Translations under genes and position numbers: made by a program
Shown here: positions 7,909 through 17,479 of the stretch, piece by piece
Numbering within the stretch: position 1 is the stretch's first letter
How the letters are laid out: each line of letters opens with the position of its first letter
The notes under the pieces: model-generated
What the model saw: only the letters and a program-made list of their open reading frames with translations
Databases searched by the model: none
What the model was told of the DNA's origin: nothing
From: an uncultured Aquimarina sp.
GTDB taxonomy: Bacteria; Bacteroidota; Bacteroidia; Flavobacteriales; Flavobacteriaceae
Direction: 5' to 3'
Assembly (NCBI GenBank): GCA_947497175.1
Contig: CANMFM010000003.1
Coordinates: 186,001-250,000, forward strand
DNA: 64,000 nucleotides

Positions 7909-9357
7909 TTATATAATGGTATCTTCTTTTTGTGCGTGTTGATTTGTAAACTGTCTTATTACTTCTACTACTTTTTCTATAATCTTATCATCAATAAAAG
8001 GATTTAACAGAATTGTTCTTTGCCAAAGTTTATTATTGTAGGTAGGAAGTGAGAAAAACAAGTTATGCTCTTTTAAGGCATAATCATTAAATTGTGCGTT
8101 GATTTTATCATTATCTCGCTTATTTTCGTCTAAAAGTCTGAATGTTGGGATGTTTAGTTCTTGTGTAGTAGCAAATTCAACATTAGGCAACTGCTTTAGT
8201 TTTTCTACAAATTTTCTAGTTATATCCATCGAAGCATCTATCATTTTTTCATAACCTAACATACCTATAGAAAGAATACTTAGCCAAAGTTTTAACACGT
8301 CGCCTTGTTTAGTACCTTGTATATTCAATTCACTAAGATTGATATAGTCGTTCTGTTCTTTTGTATAGTAGGCTTTCATGCTGAAATAACGATTTGAAAT
8401 GTCTGAATCCCTAAACATCAATAACGAGCAAGTTTTGGCAATATGCATCCATTTTTGTGGATTGAATGCAATGGAGTCAGCATTTTCAACACCTTGCAAT
8501 CGATATTTTTCCTTTTCCGAAATGATTAGTGCTCCCCCATAAATGGCATCGGCATGTAACCACAAATTATAGGCTTTGCATATAGAAGCAATCTCTTGAA
8601 TAGGATCTATATTTCCTGTAACTGTAGTGCCAAGTGTTGCTACAACTGCGAAGGGTAGTTTTCCGTTATTAACAGCCTCCTTGATCTTTACAGATAGATC
8701 TTTTGTATCCATTTTCCCATCAGAATCACTCTTTACGGTAATTAAACTATCTACCCCCAAACCACTTATCATCGCTGCTTTTTTGATACTTATATGCGCA
8801 TGCTCTGAAGCAAAAAAAACCATTGGTTTTTTACTTAACGATAAATTTCCAGAATTGCTCTGAAGAAAATAATTTCTTGCAGTAATAATTGCCTGAATAT
8901 TGGATAGCGTTCCACCACTAACAATCATGCCTGAAGCAGTATTTGGCAATCCAAATAATTTAGCAAACTGCCTCATAATAGCATATTCTATTCTTGTGAA
9001 GTAAGGTGACATTTCTAAACTGAACATATTATTATTGAGCGCTGCAGTATAGAGCCCCCCAATAATAGAATATAATGTAGGTAAGCTATCCATGTGCCCT
9101 ATATAAGAAGTATTAGCAGGATTCATACTCAATTGCATTATCCGATTGAGCTCGTTTTCCATCTTTGCATTGCTGATAGGACGACTAGGAAGCTCAAAAT
9201 TTACGTTTTCAAAGTCTTCCTTGTCAGGAAGTAGTGGATGATCATTGGCATTAGTTAGAAATTTCACCAATAGTTCTGTAGCCTTAGTAAAAGTATTTTT
9301 GACTTCTTCCAGATTGCTTCCATCAGGATTGATAAATTTTGTTGTAGTGTCTATCAT
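7909..9357 (-). CDS. Pyridoxal-phosphate-dependent group II decarboxylase
   Basis: A 482-residue fold-type I PLP enzyme of the group II amino acid decarboxylase family (aromatic amino acid, glutamate, diaminobutyrate or aspartate decarboxylases). The Schiff-base lysine lies in NPQKWMH (about residue 305) and the PLP-ring aspartate in LHADAIYGG (about 270). The substrate-side loop VSGGTLSNIQA (about 149-159) is also present. Such enzymes release CO2 from an amino acid in the cytosol; I cannot fix the substrate. The gene stands alone with about 900 bp of degraded sequence upstream. Confidence 0.85.
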   Translation of the reverse strand: MIDTTTKFINPDGSNLEEVKNTFTKATELLVKFLTNANDHPLLPDKEDFENVNFELPSRPISNAKMENELNRIMQLSMNPANTSYIGHMDSLPTLYSIIGGLYTAALNNNMFSLEMSPYFTRIEYAIMRQFAKLFGLPNTASGMIVSGGTLSNIQAIITARNYFLQSNSGNLSLSKKPMVFFASEHAHISIKKAAMISGLGVDSLITVKSDSDGKMDTKDLSVKIKEAVNNGKLPFAVVATLGTTVTGNIDPIQEIASICKAYNLWLHADAIYGGALIISEKEKYRLQGVENADSIAFNPQKWMHIAKTCSLLMFRDSDISNRYFSMKAYYTKEQNDYINLSELNIQGTKQGDVLKLWLSILSIGMLGYEKMIDASMDITRKFVEKLKQLPNVEFATTQELNIPTFRLLDENKRDNDKINAQFNDYALKEHNLFFSLPTYNNKLWQRTILLNPFIDDKIIEKVVEVIRQFTNQHAQKEDTII

Positions 9358-9489
9358 TATCTTATTTGACTAAAGGGTTTCGTATAACTTTTAGTGACAG
9401 TTTTAAAGCTAAATATTTCGTTTAGTAACCAGATTTGGAAATTAACAATTGATTGTAACTAGTTTGTATTCCGATTCATAAATTAAATA

Positions 9490-9960
9490 TTTCAATTCTA
9501 TCAGCTCTCAAACAGCACAATATTTGTTCAGCATGAACAGCTTCGCAGTAAAGGATTTGATTGAGATAATCCCCTCGTTTCTTGTTTTGCAGAACTTCTT
9601 TTCTTTCAATTCTTACTTTTCCAATTCAACTATATGTAGATCAATTATTTATTCAAAAAAATCTGCTCGATATTTTTCAGAAAATTCCAATTCATTTTCC
9701 AAATCTTAATACTCCAAATTTTCTCATCGTGATTCGTAATTCCATATATTTTTTCAGTTCTGCATAATAATGTTATTAAAAAAATATTCTCCTTTAGAAA
9801 CCTGCTTAATCATTTCCATAAAGTAAAGTGCTTTTTTACAAGTTTTCCAATGCAAGTACACATTAAGAAGTCGGCTCCATAATTTTACACATCTTCTTTT
9901 TAGTTCAGAAAAGTTCACTTGAATTTACTTATCGTTTTTTACCCCGTTTCTCAACTTGTT
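9490..9960 (-). pseudogene. Degraded small hypothetical gene
   Basis: The minus strand carries protein-like stretches in different frames. One contains FSELKRRCVKLWSRLLNVYL and KALYFMEMIKQVSKGEYFFN, and another NELEFSEKYRADFFE further down. No frame runs through. A 23-residue hydrophobic frame (9925-9996, MLVLVIIPLIFVNKLRNGVK start) precedes it. This looks like a decayed accessory gene of unknown family that fills the gap before the decarboxylase. Confidence 0.3.
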
Positions 9961-10285
9961 AACGAAAATTAATGGTATAATAACAAGTACTAGCATTAAA
10001 AAATCATGCTTCTGAAAACAAGGTGTTACTGTTTTTGTAAGGTATAAACATATCATATTATCTACTACCCATTTATAGTGAAAAATCATTATTTAAAAAA
10101 CTTATTTTAATAACTTGACCATGTAGATTGGCTTAATTGTTCAATATCAACGCCCGAAGGTCAATAAGTAGTTTATAGTAAACTAATCATTAAGTATTTT
10201 AACACATTAAAATAAACACGAAAGGACAAACTGATAAGTTATACTTCATTAAATTATACTTGTAGTTTTTACATTCATAGTATTT

Positions 10286-11158
10286 TTACTCTTCTTCCTT
10301 CCCAAAACCTACTGTGCTTCTATATAATTGAGGTGATACACCAGCCTTCTTTTTAAATAATCTGCTAAAATAGTACTCGTCATTATATCCTAACTCATAA
10401 GATATTTCTTTAACTGTTTTATTTGTTAAATATAATTCTCTTTTTGCTTCTATAATAATTCGCTCAGTCAATAAGTCCTTGAAAGATTTCTTGTAATGCT
10501 TTTTCACTAATTTATTCAATGCTTTTTGCGATATATTAAGCTGACTAGAATATTCTGAAGCAATATGTATAGTTTTGAATTGATGTTCAATTAAATCTTT
10601 TAACTTTTGGAGTTTTTCAGGTTCTAAACTTGGTAAAGGTTCATTATTAATAACAACTTCAGATTTTATTCTACTGGCAGTAATTAGTAATATTTTTAGA
10701 TACGACATGAGCATCTCATATTGAGCCAATGAAGTATTTTTAATTTCTTTTTTTATGCTTTTAATAAGACCTTCAAAAACTTTTTGAGTTGATCCATCTA
10801 TGATAAAAACTGGCAATTGGTGAACGTTATTAAACAATACACCGTTGCAAGTAACTTCAGTATGATGCTTGTGAATACAAAAAAAATCTGAATGAAAATA
10901 AATAGCAACCCCTCCACAGTTTTCACCTTGAATCATAAAAGGTTGATAAGGAGCAAATGCAAACATTGAGTTTTCTTTCAAACTATATTCTGAGTATACA
11001 GTTCTTAATATACCCTTTCCGTTTGTAAGCCAAATCAGTGTAAAATAATTGTTTCTTTGCAAGTGATCAAAATGTGAATTATCCTCAAAAAACAACAATT
11101 TAAATGCTAGATCCCCTGACTGCTGATTGATAATCGTATGTGATTGCTTTTCATTCAT
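10286..11158 (-). CDS. AraC-family transcriptional regulator
   Basis: A 290-residue regulator. Residues about 10-150 form a cupin-like sensory domain (LWLTNGKGILRT and the hydrophobic strands after it). Residues about 195-285 form the double helix-turn-helix, with ISQKALNKLVKKHYKKSFKD in the first half and EISYELGYNDEYYFSRLFKK plus AGVSPQLYR in the second, both classical AraC signatures. The alpha/beta hydrolase gene lies upstream at 11426-12148 on the same strand and may be a target, although a hairpin terminator separates the two. The inducer is unknown. Confidence 0.9.
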   Translation of the reverse strand: MNEKQSHTIINQQSGDLAFKLLFFEDNSHFDHLQRNNYFTLIWLTNGKGILRTVYSEYSLKENSMFAFAPYQPFMIQGENCGGVAIYFHSDFFCIHKHHTEVTCNGVLFNNVHQLPVFIIDGSTQKVFEGLIKSIKKEIKNTSLAQYEMLMSYLKILLITASRIKSEVVINNEPLPSLEPEKLQKLKDLIEHQFKTIHIASEYSSQLNISQKALNKLVKKHYKKSFKDLLTERIIIEAKRELYLTNKTVKEISYELGYNDEYYFSRLFKKKAGVSPQLYRSTVGFGKEEE

Positions 11159-11383
11159 GAACTAAAATTACAGTTTTCTGTCTTTTAAAATATATTAGAA
11201 TATTATTTATATTAGTTTACAAATTACCATATTTGTTAAAAAAATCTACATCGCCACTCCGCACTTTTCATTATGTATACTATCACATCAAAACACTTTT
11301 CTAAAGCTTCGGGTGCTACTTTCAAAAAAAAGAATCAGACATCCTATTTGTTCCATTGACTTTTATTAATAATAATTGAAATC

Positions 11384-11407
11384 CCGGAAGTTATAAAACT
11401 TCCGAGA
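11384..11407 (-). terminator. Hairpin terminator after the alpha/beta hydrolase gene
   Basis: CGGAAGTT and AACTTCCG pair around a short A/T loop about 20 nt beyond the hydrolase stop codon. The minus-strand continuation is T-rich. It separates the hydrolase from the downstream AraC gene. Confidence 0.6.
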
Positions 11408-11425
11408 TATTTAATATCATGCTTA

Positions 11426-12148
11426 TTATGCTTGCAACAATATGTTTGCAAGCTGAGTAGGGTTTTCAACCTGTGGCACGTGTCCAGTATCAATACTTAG
11501 ACTTGTATCAATTTGACAAACCTCAATTAATTGTTTTTGAGCGTTTGGACTAATCACTTTATCCTTTTCACAAATAATATATGTTTTTGGAATTTGTTTA
11601 AAGTTCTCACCAGTAGAAACAGGGACAAAAAAAGGTTGTGTAGCTTGATATACCAAACTTTGAGCAGCAGTGGTAATTTGATCTAAAGTTGCTCCATTAT
11701 AAATAACGTTTTTAAGAGTTTCTTCATTAACAGTAGCCCAACTCTTATTCTCTCCGAAAATCAGGTTCGCCAGTAAATGCCCTTCTTCATCCTCACTTAA
11801 AATATCAAAAACAGTTTTTTCATTATTCGGGACCATAGCAGCTATAAAAACCAACTTTTCAATTTTTTGCGGCATGATCTCCGCTACTTTGGTAACAACA
11901 AAACCTGATAAACTATGCCCCACTAAAACTACTTTACCTTCAAGAAGGTTCAGTTCTTTGACAACCTTTGCCGTATAGACGTCAAAAGTTACATCAGGAA
12001 TCTGGGTTTTATCATCCCCGTGCCCCGGCAAATCAAAAGTTATGACATTTGCCCCCTGCTCTTCAAGTCTTGCTTTTGTTTGGGCAAATGACCAAGCGCC
12101 ATGCCAAGCACCGTGAACCAATACATATGTCTTTTTAGAATTTTCCAT
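11426..12148 (-). CDS. Alpha/beta-hydrolase, plant-esterase-like
   Basis: A 240-residue alpha/beta hydrolase with the N-terminal motif YVLVHGAWHGAWSF (residues about 8-21), typical of the salicylate-methylesterase and hydroxynitrile-lyase-like branch. The nucleophile elbow is GHSLSG (Ser about 79), the acid is probably the Asp in ICEKDKVISP (about 197) and the base His lies in DTGHVPQVENP (about 223). Length is normal for the family. It has no signal peptide, so it is cytosolic. Likely an esterase on a small ester; the substrate is unknown. Confidence 0.88.
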   Translation of the reverse strand: MENSKKTYVLVHGAWHGAWSFAQTKARLEEQGANVITFDLPGHGDDKTQIPDVTFDVYTAKVVKELNLLEGKVVLVGHSLSGFVVTKVAEIMPQKIEKLVFIAAMVPNNEKTVFDILSEDEEGHLLANLIFGENKSWATVNEETLKNVIYNGATLDQITTAAQSLVYQATQPFFVPVSTGENFKQIPKTYIICEKDKVISPNAQKQLIEVCQIDTSLSIDTGHVPQVENPTQLANILLQA

Positions 12149-12882
12149 ATTATTTACTTTTTATAATTAGTACAGCCAAAGATCTACATAAGGGAGCTAG
12201 TAAAAAATGGACAAAGTACGCCTAAGAATGGATTTATAGTACCATAACATTATTGCATACTAATACACTGCAAAAAACGAAATATGTTTTGTTGAAAAAT
12301 TGCTTTAGCACATTCATAATTTCATTTTTCTAAAATCAATAACTCTCGGCCTATCAGAACATTCCTCAACTTCGTTAGCACCATTCTCTTTTTGGTCCTA
12401 GGCAATAATCCAAAACTCAGATGTATGTCTTACAATTTGAACTTTACCTATAATTCTCTTTTTTTATTAGATATCACGTCTTCACAACCGTCATAAACAA
12501 CTTTTATTGAGTCTCCTTAATAATTACGATATTACGATTATTTTTCTGCCAATGATCTACCTCCTCAATCGGCAAACGCTATATCAAACATATACCTTCA
12601 ATCAACAGGAATAGTGTCAGATTTTTGGATTGTGAGTCGAAATCACATTGATTATAAATAAAGCCAATACAAGAGTAATTATTTTTGAATTTATACTTTT
12701 CATAATTATACATACATATTACAATAGTAAGTAAAAAATCATCCTTGTTTTTTTAGTTTTTTCTCGAAGTCCAGTTAAATTTATTTTCAGTAGCATATAT
12801 ATCCTCAATTTCGTTGGGAATAACTTTTTTTTGAAGTAGCATTAAAATTGTTATTCTTTTCAGCTTATTCATAACTGATTTC
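12149..12882. other. Degraded intergenic region
   Basis: More than 700 bp without an intact gene. On the minus strand an ATG at 12703 opens a signal-peptide-like start (MKSINSKIITLVLALFIINV), which stops after 27 residues. Further protein-like fragments (EVDHWQKNNRNIVIIKE, VVYDGCEDVISNKKREL) follow in other frames to about 12370. This is probably the remains of a small secreted protein. Confidence 0.35.
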
Positions 12883-13182
12883 TTATATTGAAATGCTTAC
12901 AGTAATAAGATCATCCAATTTAACATTAATCTTCTTTCTAATGTTCGCCTTTATAGGTAGCAGGTATGTATTAGCTTTTTTATCAAACCAAATTGCCGTA
13001 TCCCATTCTATTTTCTTGATTTTTGCAGATGTTTTCATTCGTCCCCAACCCTCTTCTTGCCATTTTAAATTCTCTCTAATTTCTTCTGAAATTTCCTTAG
13101 GCAGTGAAACAAAAAACCAACCTCCCTGCATATTGTCTTTCCACAGTTTAGATGAGAATACGTATTTAATTTTAGCTTGCAT
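12883..13182 (-). CDS. DUF1905 domain protein
   Basis: A 99-residue protein matching the whole DUF1905 fold. The hallmarks are GGWFFVSLPKEISEEIR (about residues 20-36), the WDTAIWFDK strand and the closing YLLPIKANIRKK...DDLITVSI. Members are small beta-barrel proteins of unknown biochemistry that often accompany stress or immunity genes. The start codon abuts the stop codon of the SUKH gene (TAAATG), so the two are translated from one message driven by the shared promoter element at 13722. Confidence 0.85.
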   Translation of the reverse strand: MQAKIKYVFSSKLWKDNMQGGWFFVSLPKEISEEIRENLKWQEEGWGRMKTSAKIKKIEWDTAIWFDKKANTYLLPIKANIRKKINVKLDDLITVSISI

Positions 13183-13677
13183 TTATTCAGTGTATAAATT
13201 TTTTAAAAAATCATCAAGAGAATCTGCTATTTTAACAATTCCAAAGTCTCCATTGTCGACATAGTACATTTTTTCAGAATGCAATCCTCCTGACACATAA
13301 CGAATTGAATCAGCCATTAGTTCCATAATTGGAAGTCGATGTTCAATTTCTACAACACTGTCAGGAATTATAAAGTGTTTCTTAAACTCTTTTAGATAAC
13401 CATTATATTTCCATGTATCTCTTACAGAATCGAATGATTCTATTTTCACTATTCTATTAGAAGTCTTCCATCCTTCCTGATGAACAATTTTTGTAAAACA
13501 GTCTTTCCCTCTGATTTTAGGCTTTCCTCCTGCAAATTTGGTGAAGAAGGAAACCAGTTCATCAGTAAAAATCAATCCAGTCAAATTTTCCAATTCGATA
13601 ATTTGTTCTTTGGTAAAAGGTTTTGGATTTTGAACAGATATTTTGCTAGGTAGCGTCATTCTTAAAATGGGGTACAA
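13183..13677 (-). CDS. SMI1/KNR4 (SUKH) family immunity-like protein
   Basis: A 164-residue single SUKH domain. Visible family features are the opening helix TKEQIIELENLTGLIFTDEL, the FFTKFAGGKP turn, the central strands and the closing YYVDNGDFGIVKIADSLDDF. SUKH proteins commonly neutralise nuclease or other toxins of polymorphic and contact-dependent systems in the cytosol. No toxin gene is adjacent, so this would be an orphan immunity gene. A second start (MTLPSK, six codons in) may be the true one. It forms a bicistron with the DUF1905 gene and is preceded by the shared promoter element. Confidence 0.82.
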   Translation of the reverse strand: MYPILRMTLPSKISVQNPKPFTKEQIIELENLTGLIFTDELVSFFTKFAGGKPKIRGKDCFTKIVHQEGWKTSNRIVKIESFDSVRDTWKYNGYLKEFKKHFIIPDSVVEIEHRLPIMELMADSIRYVSGGLHSEKMYYVDNGDFGIVKIADSLDDFLKNLYTE

Positions 13678-13691
13678 CGTTTAATAATGAA

Positions 13692-13739
13692 CAAATAAAC
13701 AAATTCATTTATCTTAAATTACCCCTGTTTTCAGTGAAT
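13692..13739 (-). promoter_or_regulatory. Shared promoter module, copy 5
   Basis: CCCCTGTTTTCAGTGAAT at 13722-13739 matches 17 of 18 positions. TTTATTTG on the minus strand at 13692-13699 is 22 nt away and one mismatch from TAnnTTTG. It sits directly in front of the SUKH/DUF1905 gene pair. Confidence 0.7.
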
Positions 13740-13908
13740 ATCTCTTGGATGAATTATATTCTTTGGTAGCCATAAATACTTAAATTTAGATTAAAAATAT
13801 CGGAATGACTGTATAAAAAGAATCAAAAGCACAGCAAACAAAGGACAAGTGATTTGTAAAATTTTGCATCCATACTTTACACATTAAAAGGACTTTTAAT
13901 TAAGTTGT

Positions 13909-14537
13909 TCATAGTACCCTTTTTTGGTTTTTAATAGTTCTAAAAGTCAAGTTTATTCTCGGTGTAATTACTTTTCTAGTAGGTGATAATCGGTGAAGCC
14001 AATATGTTTGTGTAGTATCTTTCATAACCAAAAGACTGTCGTGTTGTAATAAGATATCCACTTTTTCTTTGTTTTGTTTGTGCTTGAAAGCAAACTTTCT
14101 TTCTGCTCCAAAACTCATTGATCCAATCGCTCCGTTTTTATTCAAATCGGTTTCACTATCGCTGTACTAAGCCATTCTTTCACCACCGTTATGACACAAA
14201 TTAAGTAAGCAAGAATTGAACGACTCGCCCGTTTCCTGTTCTACTATTTGTTTCAATTCTAAGAGTTCTTTTGTCCATGTCAACGCATATTTTGTAGTGT
14301 TAGAATAGGTATATTTAAACGGTTTGTCGCCATACCAAGCTATTTTGCGTTTGGTTACAATTTTCTTCCCAAAAATAATCGATTCATCATTTCGCCATGC
14401 TATGCTATGGTTTCCAAAAGATTTTTAAAATAAAAATTTGCTAGTTCTTTATTTAAAATTGTTCCATAATAATTGACCACTCCATCATACGGAAGCCAAT
14501 TTTTATCTTTATTAATCGTTGGGTTAAATAAGTCCAT
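13909..14537 (-). pseudogene. alkB: AlkB-like DNA demethylase, inactivated
   Basis: A full-length relative of AlkB (2-oxoglutarate/Fe(II) dioxygenase that reverses DNA alkylation) begins at ATG 14537 and ends at 13909. Conserved tracts survive in three frame segments: NWLPYDGVVNYYGTIL, the AWYGDKPFKYTYS loop, GSMSFGAERKFAFKHK and the terminal PRINLTFRTI. It is broken by a tandem TAGCA duplication near 14398-14408 that shifts the frame, and by a TAG at 14167-14169 where relatives have Trp. The next codon reads Tyr where the iron-binding His of HxD belongs, so the enzyme would be dead even if read through. It is the last gene of an alkylation-response operon. Confidence 0.8.
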
Positions 14538-14769
14538 TTTTCCAAATTTTGTATTTGGTTTTCATACAATGTCCACAGGGACGAAATTGATTTTGTAGCG
14601 CTTCTTGTTCTGAAGTAAAGAAAACTCGGTTTTCTGGTTTCATTCTTTTTCCAGATTTGCAGGATAATTGCCCATAAATTTTAAGTTTTTTATTTCCGCC
14701 GAAATGAATTTCTCCGTTTTTTAATTTTGCTTTTAAAGCAGTGCTAGAGATTTCAGAATGTTGTATCAT
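14524..14769 (-). CDS. Ada-type zinc-binding small protein
   Basis: An 81-residue protein equal to the N-terminal metal-binding module of Ada. It has CKSGKRMKPENRVFF (about residues 37-51) and FRPCGHCMKTKYKIW (about 61-75), giving the zinc cysteines. In Ada this module takes methyl groups from DNA phosphotriesters and turns on transcription; a stand-alone copy may do the sensing step. It overlaps the first 14 nt of the alkB remnant and follows the oxygenase gene by 2 nt, so translation is probably coupled. The regulator upstream lacks this module, consistent with a split Ada. Confidence 0.85.
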   Translation of the reverse strand: MIQHSEISSTALKAKLKNGEIHFGGNKKLKIYGQLSCKSGKRMKPENRVFFTSEQEALQNQFRPCGHCMKTKYKIWKNGLI

Positions 14770-14771
14770 AA

Positions 14772-15485
14772 CTAACTAATAGCATCATGAAAAATGATTC
14801 CCAAAGCGTGACGGTTTCCTGACCTCACCTCGCTTACACCGTGTTTCATATTAACTCGATAATACCCTTTACTTGCTCTTTCAGGCTTGAAATTGGTGGT
14901 AAAAATAAGCGCATCTCCTTTTTTGGGTTTTAAGACAATAGCTTTGGATTGTGCACGTGGAACGTGTTGTGTCATAACAAATTCGCCACCTATAAAATCG
15001 GTATCAGGTTCGTCAAGCATCAAAACAATTTGAATCGGAAAATAAATATCTCCATACAAATCTTGATGTAAGGTATTATAACCGCCTTTGCCATATTTTA
15101 AAATAAGAGTCGTAGCCTTTCCTTGTCCGTTTTGGTGACATTGTTCAATAAATTCTTGATGCTTAGTTGGAAATTGCATATCGATTTTTAATGCATTGAA
15201 CCAGGTGTTGGCAATGGGTACTAGATGGGGATACAGGCTTGTTCGAATAGTTTGAATGATGTTGGGTAACGGATACTCGAAATATTTGTATTCACCCAGA
15301 CCAAAACGATAACGAGCCATCACGACTGTTTTCCGATATAAACTCGAATCATAATAATTGGTTTTCAGCGTTTCACACTGTTCTTCTGAAAGTAAGTTCG
15401 GAATGATATCATAACCATTTTGGTGCATTGCCTCGGTTATATTTTCCCAATCGGTATTCTCTATTTTTTGAATGATATTTTGCAT
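14772..15485 (-). CDS. 2OG-Fe(II) oxygenase of the alkylation-response operon
   Basis: A 237-residue double-stranded beta-helix dioxygenase of the COG3826-like type. The iron ligands are visible as HQD in NTLHQDLYG (about residues 139-141) and a distal His near the C-terminus (KHGVSEVRSGNRHALG). YYRVNMKHGVSEVRSG includes the Arg that usually binds 2-oxoglutarate. It lies 16 nt after the Ada-like gene and 2 nt before the Ada-type zinc protein. A role in repair or modification of alkylated bases is inferred from this context. The substrate has not been established by sequence. Confidence 0.85.
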   Translation of the reverse strand: MQNIIQKIENTDWENITEAMHQNGYDIIPNLLSEEQCETLKTNYYDSSLYRKTVVMARYRFGLGEYKYFEYPLPNIIQTIRTSLYPHLVPIANTWFNALKIDMQFPTKHQEFIEQCHQNGQGKATTLILKYGKGGYNTLHQDLYGDIYFPIQIVLMLDEPDTDFIGGEFVMTQHVPRAQSKAIVLKPKKGDALIFTTNFKPERASKGYYRVNMKHGVSEVRSGNRHALGIIFHDAIS

Positions 15486-15501
15486 TAACTTAGTTTTAGT
15501 T

Positions 15502-16344
15502 CTATGAATGAATTTTTACTCCTTCCCAACCAATAATTGCAGTTTTTCGGGTGTTCCCCCACATATATCCTCCATAATTTCCTGTCGACTGTATTACTCG
15601 GTGGCACGGAATTAAGTAGGCCACGGGATTACTTCCAATAGCAGTACCTACGGCTCTTGAAGCATTAGGATTACCGATTTTTCTAGCTAAACCTCCATAA
15701 GTCGATAAACTTCCCATTGGTATTTTCAGCAAACTTTCCCAAATTTTTAGTTGAAAATCCGTTCCTTTTAAATGTAGCCTAATTTCACTTAACTTGCTCC
15801 AATCATTTTGAAAAATGAAAAGGGCATTTTGTTGCATTAAATCTAGTTTTCTTCGAAACATTGCATTCGGAAATCTCTCTTGCAGATTTTTTAATGCCGT
15901 TTCTTCATTGTCTTCAAATGCCATACAACAAATACCTTTTAATGTTGAAGCAACGATCACAGATCCAAATGGACTTTCGGCAAAACTGTAATTAATGCGC
16001 AGATTTTTGCCTCCATTTTTGTATTCGGCTGGAGTCATTCCTTCAATATTCACAAATAAATCATGCAAACGACTGGTACTGGAAAGTCCCGTGTCAAAAG
16101 CGGTATCGAACAAAGTTGCTCTTTGTTCTTTCAGAATTTTCTTAGCGTGTTCAACGCTTATAAACTGTAGGAACTTTTTAGGGCTTATTCCAGCCCATTC
16201 TGTAAAAATTTTTTGAAAATGAGATGGGCTTAAGTTTACTTTTTTTGCTACTTCGTCTAGATTAGGTTGTAATTTAAAGTTTTCTTTTATGTACTCAATT
16301 GCTTCAGCAATTCGATTGTAATTAAGTTGATTTTGCTTCTCCAT
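15502..16344 (-). CDS. ada: Ada-like regulator and O6-alkylguanine-DNA alkyltransferase
   Basis: A 280-residue fusion. Residues about 8-108 are an AraC-type double helix-turn-helix (LDEVAKKVNLSPSHFQKIFT, then GMTPAEYK). Residues about 115-275 are a methylated-DNA-protein cysteine methyltransferase with the active site IPCHRVI (Cys about 243) and the supporting GNPNASRAVG. The enzyme transfers the alkyl group from O6-alkylguanine to its own cysteine. The N-terminal zinc module of E. coli Ada is missing and appears as a separate gene at 14524. It leads the operon ada - 2OG oxygenase - Ada zinc protein - alkB remnant. Confidence 0.92.
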   Translation of the reverse strand: MEKQNQLNYNRIAEAIEYIKENFKLQPNLDEVAKKVNLSPSHFQKIFTEWAGISPKKFLQFISVEHAKKILKEQRATLFDTAFDTGLSSTSRLHDLFVNIEGMTPAEYKNGGKNLRINYSFAESPFGSVIVASTLKGICCMAFEDNEETALKNLQERFPNAMFRRKLDLMQQNALFIFQNDWSKLSEIRLHLKGTDFQLKIWESLLKIPMGSLSTYGGLARKIGNPNASRAVGTAIGSNPVAYLIPCHRVIQSTGNYGGYMWGNTRKTAIIGWEGVKIHS

Positions 16345-17038
16345 TTTTCGAATTATTTAATACAAAAGTCGAAAAGGCACTACGATAATAAAATCCGAAA
16401 GTTGCTATATTTAGAAAATTTGTTTCTTTTTAAAAACTGTAGACCTTATATAAGCTGATCTGAGCTAGTAATTATCAATGACCATATTGCTTTTTACACT
16501 TTACATAAATACTCTATCAACTCTTGTTCAGATATTAATATTTTTAACAAAAAACTTCCAGCGTGGTATTCAACTTTGAGTTTATAAAAGAACATCCCAC
16601 ATCTGTGTGAACTCCTAATACTTTCTTTCTTTGAGTCATTTTGTTTTTTTGATTTTGATTGCATACAATTCCTAATTCAAAACAGACTCCTTTATCTGGA
16701 GCTTTCCATCTTAAATAAATAATCAAACATCAGAACCCAACACTTGTTTAACATCTATATCCAAAATAATTTATTTCTTTCTAATTGTATCATTTCCAGA
16801 TAAAAATGATTATTCAATTCGGCACCATCTCTTTAAATAAAAAAGCTTAAACCCAATGTGGCAGTCTATAAACTAAATTTCTCATTATGAGCTCTTTCAG
16901 CTTGACTAAAAAGAAATTCAGCACAGCATGCGTAATTTTCGACATATTTTTAGTTATATTTTTGCCAATCGCATATAATATAAGCAAATGATTTACCTAT
17001 GGGTAGCTATGATTTTATATATAGTTATGGCAATGTTA
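16345..17038. other. Intergenic region with a doubtful short frame
   Basis: About 700 bp. A 60-codon minus-strand frame at 16544-16726 (contains VLGVHTDVGCSFINS) has no recognised family and no clear ribosome binding site, so I treat it as unsupported. The rest has many stops. It may be a second decayed accessory gene. Confidence 0.35.
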
Positions 17039-17471
17039 TTATTTTATTCCAGAACTATATAATCCGATCATTTGTATTGACGTACCATCAAAATCAAGTT
17101 CTGGTTCAGGTATTTCTTCGGTAGAAACTTGGTTAAACCCTATTTTAACAAGTAAACTTTCAACATCGGCTTTTTCGTATTTGTTAAATCCATAATTAGA
17201 TACTTCTACTTTATCCATTAATTCTTTGGGTCGATAAGCAATCAATACTATTGTCTTTAAATGGAAGACTTTCAAGTGATCCATATATGAAAGATACTTT
17301 CTGTGAACTAATTAATTCTTGATTTAACCGTCTAGCTTCATCAACCATTGTCTGAGAATAATCTAATCCTATATACTCTAAATTGTTACATATCGCCATT
17401 AAATCTTTGGTAAAAAAACCATTACCCATACCTAATTCTAAGACTATACTATCTGGTTTAGGATTGAGCAC
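17039..17471 (-). pseudogene. Class I SAM-dependent methyltransferase, deleted and frameshifted
   Basis: The first half carries the SAM-binding glycine motif SIVLELGMGNGFFTKDLM and the acidic loop YIGLDYSQTMVDEAR. It reads to LPFKDNSID near 17230. The second half, in another frame, resumes as LIAYRPKELMDKVEVSNYGF and ends at 17039. Family members have roughly 30 extra residues (motif IV and the next strand) between these points, so an internal deletion has also shifted the frame. The start region is missing, since the frame opens inside the fold. It cannot be an active enzyme. Confidence 0.75.
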
Positions 17472-17479
17472 CTTAATTT

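Noticed and set aside
9524..9767. Plus-strand frames in the gap upstream of the decarboxylase.
   Set aside because: They overlap each other, have phenylalanine- and serine-rich low-complexity content typical of reverse-strand A+T sequence, and lack ribosome sites.
10066..10083. A further copy of the shared element (TACCCATTTATAGTGAAA).
   Set aside because: Only 12 of 18 positions match, and the -7-like box TACCTTAC is off by one base and two mismatches. It may be a very old relic, but I do not count it.
16544..16726. A 60-residue minus-strand gene.
   Set aside because: No ribosome binding site, no recognised family and surrounding decay; reported only as part of the intergenic note.
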